Position numbers and translations under genes: made by a program. The notes beneath the pieces were generated by a model that saw only the letters and a list, made by a program, of their open reading frames with translations, had not been told where the DNA came from and searched no databases. This document shows positions 49,275 through 55,575 of a DNA stretch of 55,575 nt, piece by piece; the stretch's first letter is position 1; the number at the start of each line of letters is the position of its first letter. The stretch is from assembly GCA_003223255.1 (NCBI GenBank), contig QHYJ01000081.1, forward strand, positions 1 through 55,575, in the 5' to 3' direction. This DNA comes from Acidobacteriota bacterium (GTDB lineage Bacteria > Acidobacteriota > Terriglobia > Acidiferrales > UBA7541).

Positions 49275-51416
49275 TTACGCTTCTTCCTCGACGAGAGCTT
49301 CGCCGTGTGCAGCTTTGTGCGCCGCGATGACCTTTTCCGCCAGTTCGTTGGGCACATAGTCGTAATGCGAGTGCTCCATCGAATAGCTGGCGCGTCCTTG
49401 CGTCATGGAGGTCAGGTCAGTGGCGTAGCTCAGCATTTCGGCGAGCGGCACCTGCGCTTTGATGACGACGTTGTGGCCGCGTGTTTCGCTGCCGGAGATG
49501 CGGCCGCGCCGCGAACTGAGGTCGCCCATCAAGTCGCCGGAGTATTGATCGGGCGCATAAACTTCGACGTTCATGATGGGCTCGAGCAGCGCGGGCCGCG
49601 CCTGCTTCATGGCTTCCTTGAAGGCCAGCGTGCCGGCGATTTTGAACGCGATATCCGACGAATCCACGTCGTGGTATTTGCCGTCATACAGAATCGCGCG
49701 GAAATCGGTCACCGGGAATCCCGCGAGGTAGCCACGCGCGGCGGCATCGCGAATGCCCTTCTCGACGGAAGGAATCCAGTTTTTCGGGATGGCGCCGCCG
49801 AAGACATCATCGACGAACTCGACGCCTTTGCCGCGCTCGATGGGCTCCATCTTGACGCGGCACACGCCGAACTGCCCGTGCCCGCCGGACTGCTTCTTGT
49901 GCTTGCCTTCGGCGTCGGCCTTGCCGCGAATGGTTTCGCGGTAAGGAACCTTGGGAGGCTTGAGCGTGAGGTTGACGTTGTAGCGTTTCTGCAGTTTCGC
50001 GACGACGACTTCGATGTGCTGCTGGCCGGAGCCAGCGAGGATGAACTCCTTCGTTTGCGCGTCGCGCGAAAAGCGCAGCGCGCCGTCTTCTTCGAGAATT
50101 CTGTGAATGGCCACGCCAATTTTGTCTTCATCGGCCCGGGTCTTCGGCTCAACGGCGAAGGTGATGGACGGCTCGGGCAAGCGCGCCGGAATGTAATAAA
50201 TCGGTGAAGCCTTATCCCCGAGCGTCTCGCCGGTAGTGGTTTCTTTCAGCTTGGCGATGGCGCCAATGTCTCCGGCGTGCAGCTCTCCGATTTCGGTGAG
50301 CTGCTTGCCTTGCACAACTTGAATGTGCTGCAGGCGTTCGGAAACGTTGCTGTTGTAGTTCTGAAGCGTGGCATCGTTTTTGAGTATGCCGCTTTTCACC
50401 TTGAAGTAATTGATGCGTCCCGCGAAAGGATCGGCGAGGGTTTTGAACACAAAAAGAGAAACCGGCTGGCTATCGTCGTATTTGCGCTCGACGCGGTCTC
50501 CCTTGCCGCCTGGTTCTTTGTAACCGACCTGGGCATGTTCGTCAGGATGCGGAAACACATCCGCAAGAAAAGTGAGCAGGCTGGCGGTGCCGACGTTGTG
50601 CAGCGCGGAGGTTATCAGCACGGGAAAGATTTTTTCCTGGACGATGGCGTTGCGCACTGCAGGAATCAAGTCCTGAATAGGAATGGTGCCTTCGCGGAAA
50701 AATTCCTCCATCATTTCGTCGTCGCCTTCGGCGATCATTTCGACGAGGTTTTCGTGCGCTTCTTTGGCTTCATCGGCGAGCGCCGCGGGGATTTCTTCAA
50801 TGGTCGGCTTGCCATCGCCATCCGGCTTGTACGTGTGGGCCTTCATGGCCACAAGGTCGATTACCCCTCGAAATCCTTTTTCTGAACCGATCGGCAACTG
50901 CAACGCAACGACGTTGCGGCCAAAAACTTCTGTCAGCGATTCCACGGACCGCTCGAAACTGGAGAGCTCGCGATCCATCCAGGTAAGCACAAACGCGCGA
51001 GGAATGTCGTACTCGGTGCAGTAATCCCAGACTTTTTCCGTGGTGACCTGCACGCCCACATGCGCGTCCACGGCGATCAGCGCGGCATCGGCCGCAATCA
51101 GCGAAGCTTTCGTTTCGGTAATGAACGTGGAATACCCGGGGAGGTCGATAAGGTTAATTCTGACTTTCTCGGACGAACCGGAGGGGCCGGTCGGCGTCGC
51201 GGGCCATTCGGCGTAAGCGAGGCCCGTTTGAATGGATATTTTCCGCGCCACCTCCTCGTCGTCCCAATCGGTGGTGGCGCTGCCATCCGCAACTTTTCCC
51301 CACCGCGGCGTCATGCCCGCGGTGTACAGCAACGACGACACCAGTTGCGTCTTGCCGGTGCCGCCGTGACCTACAATGCCAACGTTGCGGATGTCCTTGG
51401 TGAGATAGGATTTCAT
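49275..51416 (-). CDS. EF-G-like translational GTPase (EF-G2 type)
   Basis: 713 residues. Five-domain EF-G architecture: G1 GHGGTGKTQLVSSLLY, G3 DLPGYSTFITE, G4-like FVLTWMDREL, then domains II-V ending with LSSRRGRISGSETRGHNVVI and LTSMTQGRASYSMEHSHYDY. Canonical EF-G has DTPGH and NKMD; here the catalytic His is Tyr and the NKxD motif is TWMD, as in EF-G2-like paralogues, so it may not be the main elongation factor. Probably an auxiliary ribosome factor. Start ATG 51416 has an AAGGAGAG site. Confidence 0.85.
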   Translation of the reverse strand: MKSYLTKDIRNVGIVGHGGTGKTQLVSSLLYTAGMTPRWGKVADGSATTDWDDEEVARKISIQTGLAYAEWPATPTGPSGSSEKVRINLIDLPGYSTFITETKASLIAADAALIAVDAHVGVQVTTEKVWDYCTEYDIPRAFVLTWMDRELSSFERSVESLTEVFGRNVVALQLPIGSEKGFRGVIDLVAMKAHTYKPDGDGKPTIEEIPAALADEAKEAHENLVEMIAEGDDEMMEEFFREGTIPIQDLIPAVRNAIVQEKIFPVLITSALHNVGTASLLTFLADVFPHPDEHAQVGYKEPGGKGDRVERKYDDSQPVSLFVFKTLADPFAGRINYFKVKSGILKNDATLQNYNSNVSERLQHIQVVQGKQLTEIGELHAGDIGAIAKLKETTTGETLGDKASPIYYIPARLPEPSITFAVEPKTRADEDKIGVAIHRILEEDGALRFSRDAQTKEFILAGSGQQHIEVVVAKLQKRYNVNLTLKPPKVPYRETIRGKADAEGKHKKQSGGHGQFGVCRVKMEPIERGKGVEFVDDVFGGAIPKNWIPSVEKGIRDAAARGYLAGFPVTDFRAILYDGKYHDVDSSDIAFKIAGTLAFKEAMKQARPALLEPIMNVEVYAPDQYSGDLMGDLSSRRGRISGSETRGHNVVIKAQVPLAEMLSYATDLTSMTQGRASYSMEHSHYDYVPNELAEKVIAAHKAAHGEALVEEEA

Positions 51417-51604
51417 GCGAACTCTCCTTTTGCGATCCGGCAGGATCGCGGTCCTGCGATTCAGAGGCGATCGCGGCGAAAGTCCGTCACCAGGTTTCAA
51501 GCGCGGGCTTGCGCCTGAGCGAATTGTCCACTAAGGAGGAAGAGCGTGCCCTCGTTCACTGAACGTTTAGCGTTTCCCTGGGTCTCCGAGCGGCGGAGGC
51601 GAAG

Positions 51605-51622
51605 GGGAATCGAAAGATTCCC
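51605..51622. repeat. Short perfect hairpin upstream of the EF-G-like gene
   Basis: GGGAATC/GATTCCC around GAAA, about 190 bases before the start codon. It could be a leader structure; nothing else is seen in 51417-51664. Confidence 0.4.
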
Positions 51623-51664
51623 TGGAACGCTCTTCTTTCACGCGGATGCTAGCACACGGGTAGG

Positions 51665-51988
51665 TTGGCGGCAACGAACCCGCGGAAAAAAGCGAGAGAA
51701 TCTGCACTGAACAAACAGCACCTCCTCACGCTCGCCTGGGAACCGTGGAAAGTCGTGCTGAGTGAGGACAAAATTGCAAGGACTAGTACCAAGGAATTCC
51801 CGTATTCGCGCAGGCTCGGCTTGTTAATCGTTGCTGCTGTGGAAGTTAGCGACGAGCAGGAAATTGCCTCGTTGGGCCGCGCTTTTGCATACAAACTCGG
51901 GGGGGCTCGAGTAAAGACGCACACCGAGCAGCAGAGTTCTCGCCAATCTAAAAGCACAAAGGTCTCTAGCCGAGTAGTGTCGCGTTAG
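51665..51988 (+). CDS. Doubtful small hypothetical protein
   Basis: 107 codons from a TTG start: LTLAWEPWKVVLSEDKIART, FPYSRRLGLLIVAAVEVSDE, then a Ser/Lys-rich end. No ribosome-binding site is clear and I recognise no family. It may be non-coding; listed because it is open, forward-facing and just upstream of the next gene. Confidence 0.25.
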   Translation: MAATNPRKKARESALNKQHLLTLAWEPWKVVLSEDKIARTSTKEFPYSRRLGLLIVAAVEVSDEQEIASLGRAFAYKLGGARVKTHTEQQSSRQSKSTKVSSRVVSR

Positions 51989-52019
51989 GGAGCCGAGAAG
52001 AAATTGAGGAGGAACGAGG

Positions 52020-52973
52020 ATGGAAGAGAACTGGGAGAAGCAAGAAGTGCAGAATGACGGCAACTGGGAATTCAGACCGGGTGGCATCAACCGCTGGCTG
52101 TTGATCGGCGGGGTGGCGCTGCTGCTTGTGGCGGGACTCGCGTTCGGTTACGGTTACCGGCAGGAAATCGCCGTTGGGCATCTGACCGCGCAACAGTCGG
52201 TGGCCAATTCAACGATCGACCAACTGCAAGGCCAGTTGAATACGGTGACAGCGAAATTAAATGATTTGGTCGCGGCGCAGCAGACCGCCCAGCAGACCGC
52301 TGAACAAGCAGCGGAGCAGAAGAAAGCCGGTAGACACGGGGCGCCTGTGGCGGACAGGCGCTACAAACAATTGCAGGCGCAGTTGGAGGAACAGCAAAAG
52401 CAATTGAAGGACACGCAGGATCAGGTCGCCAAGAACCGGACGGACCTGGAGACCAGCCTCAGCTCCACGAAAGACGAGCTCAACGGCTCCATCGCCAAGA
52501 CGCATGAGGAGCTGGTCGTGCTGCAAAAGCGCGGGGAGCGTAACTATTTCGAATTCGACCTGACCAGGTCCAGGCAGTTCCAGCGTTTCGGACCGCTCAC
52601 GCTGTCGCTGCGCCGTACCGATCCCAAGCACATGAACTACGATTTGATAATGGTTGTCGATGACAATTCGCTCAGCAAGAAGAGAGTGAATCTCTACGAG
52701 CCTATCTGGATCCACACGGAGAGCGCAGGACAGCCTGTGCAAATCGTGGTGAACAAGATCAGCAAGAATGCGGTTCACGGGTACATCAGCGCGCCGAAAT
52801 ACAAGGAGTCTGACTTGGCGGCGTCCACGGGCGAGACGACCCTTACTCCTGTCTCGGACAAGACCCAGGTGGACCCCAACCGACCGAACCCGCAACCTCA
52901 GCAGCAACAGGAACAGCCCCAGACCCAGCCGCCGCAAACGTCGCAGCCGGAATCACCGCGACCGCAATTTTAG
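52020..52973 (+). CDS. Coiled-coil membrane protein of Acidobacterial type
   Basis: 317 residues. Cytosolic lead, one helix (about 25-43, LLIGGVALLLVAGLAFGYGY), a periplasmic coiled coil (about 60-170, QLQAQLEEQQKQLKDTQDQV), and a beta domain (YFEFDLTRSRQFQRFGPLTL, NYDLIMVVDDNSLSKKRVNL, QIVVNKISKNAVHGYISAP), then a Pro/Gln tail. The coiled coil is broken by an in-frame insertion of a REP-like hairpin (52341-52361, giving GRHGAPVADRRYKQ). Function unknown, perhaps a cell-envelope spacer. Good AGGAGGAACGAGG site. Confidence 0.75.
   Translation: MEENWEKQEVQNDGNWEFRPGGINRWLLIGGVALLLVAGLAFGYGYRQEIAVGHLTAQQSVANSTIDQLQGQLNTVTAKLNDLVAAQQTAQQTAEQAAEQKKAGRHGAPVADRRYKQLQAQLEEQQKQLKDTQDQVAKNRTDLETSLSSTKDELNGSIAKTHEELVVLQKRGERNYFEFDLTRSRQFQRFGPLTLSLRRTDPKHMNYDLIMVVDDNSLSKKRVNLYEPIWIHTESAGQPVQIVVNKISKNAVHGYISAPKYKESDLAASTGETTLTPVSDKTQVDPNRPNPQPQQQQEQPQTQPPQTSQPESPRPQF
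52341..52361. repeat. REP-like hairpin inside a coding sequence
   Basis: GCGCCTGT/ACAGGCGC, 8-bp perfect stem with a GGCGG loop, followed by TACAAAC. Stem-plus-CTACA design as in the intergenic copies at 29965 and 47105. Confidence 0.7.
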
Positions 52974-53064
52974 AGTTTTTCGTCTGTCCTAGCCCCAGTT
53001 TACGAAATATAGCGAGAAATGTGCGCGAAAGCCGCATCAGAACGTGTTTTGTGAGGCGTGGGCT

Positions 53065-54812
53065 TGTATAGCCTAAATTAAATTAGGCTAATCAGGTGTG
53101 CCGGTAGCGATCCAAGGCGAAGAGGCCAAAAAGCGCCTGCTGGGTGTCATCCATTTCTGTGAGGGTCGTCTTCACGTGGGGCCGCCCTGGCGAGCCGGGC
53201 TTGCCCGCAGGGGGGAACACATTGGTCACTTCTTGGATTCCGTTGAGAGCCTTGAACAGCGCCTGCAGGCTTAGGGATAAACCGTTCTGCGCCGCCCGGC
53301 GCTGGAGCAGGCTTCCCAAAATCAGCGCCAACACACAGTAGAAGGCATGGACCCGGATCTTGGAATCGGTCCAGTGGAACATGGGCTCCCAGCTCAGGAA
53401 GTGGTGATCTTTCATATCCGCAAACGCACTCTCGACCTGCGATTGACTGCGATAGGCGAGGATAATCTGCTCATTGCTCCAGCTCTTCTGGTCGGTGAAC
53501 AAGATGCGTTTCCCCAATTGATGTTCCTTGAGTTGGGCGAAGGCAGAGGCATCGGTTCGGTAGAAGAGTTTCAGTTTGCGGCGTTTTTCGATCACCGAAA
53601 CGCGCAGGATTTTCGAGATGTGCTGGCCCGCACAAATCTGTCGTACTCGCTTGGCGAGGCTTTCGCGGCTATAGCCTTTGCCTTTAGCGCCCGGCTTCTG
53701 CGAGCGCCGCAGCTTGGCTTGGAGTTCTTCTAAGGCCCGCCGTTTCTTCGATAGGTGCTGCTCGATACCGCGAATCTGCTTGCGTTGCAGTTCCGGACTG
53801 AAGGTGATCACCAGGGTGCGTTCCTGCCCCCAAACCTGGCGCGTAACGCGCCAGGCCCGAGTTGGTTTGAGGCGCGCATCTTCGAGCTCTTGAAATTTCT
53901 CGAGAGGGAGAGCCAGCAGGTCGGCGAAGTGGGTCGGTACCAGCGAACCAACAAAATGGAAACTGCTGGCGTCAAGAATCTCCTGATTGCTGGCGGAGTT
54001 GTTGCCCTTATCAAAGATCAAGGTAATGGACTGGCAGTGATGGGCCAAAGCCTGGTACCGCTTGGTGAGTTCTTGCAAGGCCTGGGCAAAGGTGAGGCTG
54101 TCATGCTGATTGCCCGGATAGACTTTCCACAGTAAAGGAACGTGAAAATCGACGCTCACCAGCAGAGCGAGTCCCACGATGCGAAGATCGGTCCGTTTGC
54201 TTTTGGCATGACCTCGCTGAGGTAGTCGGCTGTGGTTTTCCGTATCGATGAAGGTATCGAAGTTGGTGCAATCGAAAACCAGACTGTTCACATCCAGGTG
54301 GCAGGTCTCCAGCAGACGCTGAGAGAGCGCCTCACTAATGGCGGCGATCTGCTTCTTTCCCAGGAGTTCCATGTTGTCCCAGAAGCGCGGCGCAGAAAAC
54401 TGTGCGGCGGAAAGGCCCAACCAACGCAGCAGGGGGGTGCTGCGAAGCCAGGCGGGCATCTGCAGCTTGCTGGTAGGCGCCAGGCAGCGGTTGATGGCGG
54501 CCACCAGCATGTATTGCCCAAGCGAGGGGCCCTGGTGTCGTTTGGGGGCGTGCTCATCAATGAGTTCAAGCAAGCGGAGTTGCAGGGCGAGATCATAAAG
54601 GGCAGCGACGCCGCCAAACTGAGAGAGACGAGCACGGGTGGGTTCCGTCTGGGTCTGCTGGAGGCGTTGGAGCAAGGTATCGGCCGAGCCCAAGTACTGC
54701 ACGACGACAGGACGAGGCCGTCCGTTCACGCGCCGAGACTCGACGAGGTAGTAGTACGGGCGTCCATGGATGATCTTGCGTTGGAGGCTGGCCACAGAAT
54801 TTAGTGTATACA
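53065..54812 (-). mobile_element. IS1634-like insertion sequence (IS4 superfamily)
   Basis: 1748 bp between inverted ends TGTATAGCCTAAATT (53065-53079) and TGTATACACTAAATT (reverse strand, 54812-54798), 13 of 15 identical. One transposase gene fills it. A palindrome (AGCCTAA/TTAGGCT) at 53070-53089 lies just after the transposase stop. No target duplication was found by eye. It interrupts the gene whose 5' part is at 54813-55251. Confidence 0.75.
53092..54795 (-). CDS. IS1634-family transposase
   Basis: 567 residues from a GTG just inside the right inverted repeat. DDE residues of the IS4-type RNase H fold: first Asp in LVFDCTNFDTFIDTENHSR, second Asp in LIFDKGNNSASNQE, and the YREK-like region YRSQSQVESAFADMKDHHFL with the third acidic residue. 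Opening segment KIIHGRPYYYLVESRRVNGR is typical of the family. The frame continues in phase into the interrupted host gene upstream, making a long chimeric open frame (to 55251); the GTG start is the natural one. Appears intact. Confidence 0.85.
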   Translation of the reverse strand: MASLQRKIIHGRPYYYLVESRRVNGRPRPVVVQYLGSADTLLQRLQQTQTEPTRARLSQFGGVAALYDLALQLRLLELIDEHAPKRHQGPSLGQYMLVAAINRCLAPTSKLQMPAWLRSTPLLRWLGLSAAQFSAPRFWDNMELLGKKQIAAISEALSQRLLETCHLDVNSLVFDCTNFDTFIDTENHSRLPQRGHAKSKRTDLRIVGLALLVSVDFHVPLLWKVYPGNQHDSLTFAQALQELTKRYQALAHHCQSITLIFDKGNNSASNQEILDASSFHFVGSLVPTHFADLLALPLEKFQELEDARLKPTRAWRVTRQVWGQERTLVITFSPELQRKQIRGIEQHLSKKRRALEELQAKLRRSQKPGAKGKGYSRESLAKRVRQICAGQHISKILRVSVIEKRRKLKLFYRTDASAFAQLKEHQLGKRILFTDQKSWSNEQIILAYRSQSQVESAFADMKDHHFLSWEPMFHWTDSKIRVHAFYCVLALILGSLLQRRAAQNGLSLSLQALFKALNGIQEVTNVFPPAGKPGSPGRPHVKTTLTEMDDTQQALFGLFALDRYRHT

Positions 54813-55251
54813 ATGGTTTGTTGCTGTCAAGGGCATCACCGCGAACCCAAAGCGAATATGTTTTCGCACTTTGCAGAACTCGCTCGGAGGGAGTGCATTG
54901 CGGAGCGCCAGGAGGTCTGTTGACCGCCTGATAGAGGAAAGAATCAAAATACTGCAAAATGAGGCGTTCGAACTCTTCGATGTGAGCGCCGTTGAACGTC
55001 TGGTACGGCTCAGAACGGGGAGGGATTGTGGCAAGGTAACCAGCAGTAAACTCAATCCACCGAGCCCAGCGGCGCGTGTCTGAAGCCTCCCCGTGAAAGC
55101 CTTCTGGCGTGAACAGGAAGGTCATTATTAATTGGCACAGGAGTTCAATCGGGTCGAATTTCTGTACATAGGTTTTATATTCTTCGAATGCCGCCTCAGG
55201 CGGCACCAATCGTGGAGCTGGCGTTGTCCCCTCGATCATCTTTGTCTCCAT
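54813..55251 (-). pseudogene. 5' part of an unidentified gene cut by the IS
   Basis: About 146 codons: PEAAFEEYKTYVQKFDPIEL, LCQLIMTFLFTPEGFHGEAS, RRWARWIEFTAGYLATIPPR, FNGAHIEEFERLILQYFDSF, SAKTYSLWVRGDALDSNKP. Coherent alpha-helical protein; no family recognised with certainty. The 3' part is not visible left of the IS (52974-53064), so it was lost or lies elsewhere. Joined in frame to the transposase. Confidence 0.5.
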
Positions 55252-55446
55252 CGTGGCCCCTATCTGCGCGACTGTTCACTATAACGCCACCCATATAGGT
55301 CCGCACAAACGCGCTTGTATTGAATGGCCTGGCACGCCACTGATGACAACCCTTGGCGTCGTTTCTTGAATAGCGAATATCGCCCGCACACAGTTGTCTT
55401 CTTTTGCCCTTCCTGCCGTAAGAGTGCGTTTTCCCGCCCGCTTGTT

Positions 55447-55511
55447 CTGTCAAGGCCGTACGCTTCGCTCCAGCTTCGCTCCCGTGAACGCAAACTGCGC
55501 GGTCTTGACAG
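55447..55511. repeat. Inverted repeat near the right edge
   Basis: CTGTCAAGGCCG (55447) and CGGTCTTGACAG (55500), 11 of 12 complementary, 41 bases apart. May be ends of a small element or an operator pair. The region 55252-55575 shows no supported gene; reverse-strand open frames there are short and unrecognised. Confidence 0.45.
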
Positions 55512-55575
55512 CGCGAGCGGAGCAAAGCGCCCACACAACTGGATGATGATCAAAAAGAGCGGCTTCGTCAGCTAT

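Noticed and set aside
55260-55553. Short reverse-strand open frames at the right edge
   Set aside because: Two overlapping frames with basic, unpatterned products and no start signals; nothing supports either as a gene.

Overview
Overall character. The window reads as chromosomal DNA of a free-living, GC-rich, Gram-negative soil-type bacterium, most probably Acidobacteriota. This is inference from the gene set: a TetR/ABC-permease pair, DUF5818-like and other secreted proteins typical of that phylum, quinoprotein and multihaem respiratory proteins, an OmpA/coiled-coil protein and many short dispersed hairpins. No rRNA, CRISPR array or complete phage was seen. The only intact RNA gene is tRNA-Val(GAC) at 42248-42324.

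Layout. 1-3700: truncated Cys-rich protein, broken ABC permease with its TetR regulator, secreted RidA, secreted TlpA-type thioredoxin, and a decayed HicBA toxin-antitoxin module. 3976-12100: membrane protein with a glycine-rich segment, an exosortase-like enzyme with an adjacent candidate substrate, secreted TPR protein, OmpA-like protein, di-haem oxidoreductase. 12225-16862: a 1545-residue helicase-nuclease fusion, a defence candidate. 17264-24625: PilZ/Sel1 protein, then a tight four-gene operon (P-loop NTPase, HExxH peptidase, CapA-like phosphoesterase, ABC exporter). 24766-35285: sigma-54 regulator, FKBP, DUF5818-like protein, PfkB kinase, a broken sugar transporter, a cytochrome-fused PQQ dehydrogenase and aspartate kinase.

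35700-42324 is an accessory island. It ends at tRNA-Val and contains two partial copies of the tRNA 3' half, a third weaker site and a recurring 14-bp motif. These divide it into three segments: an isochorismatase-family hydrolase; a frameshifted repeat protein plus a GIY-YIG remnant; and a segment with gene fragments and a probable selenoprotein (in-frame UGA at the first Cys of a CxxC motif, with a bSECIS-like hairpin just downstream). No integrase gene was seen.

42325-52973: two small cytochromes c and a six-haem NapC/NirT-like cytochrome in one direction, a B3/4-domain protein, a degenerate GGDEF-like protein, an intact Cys/Met PLP enzyme, a deleted paralogue of the selenoprotein, an EF-G-like GTPase and a coiled-coil membrane protein. 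The PLP-enzyme/redoxin pair occurs twice (39.4-41.3 and 47.1-49.2 kb) and has decayed reciprocally: one copy keeps the redoxin, the other keeps the PLP enzyme. 53065-54812 is an IS1634-like element inserted in an unidentified gene.

Limits. Everything comes from reading the sequence and recalling families; no database search was run. Starts were chosen from ribosome-binding sites and signal peptides and are given as alternatives where unclear.
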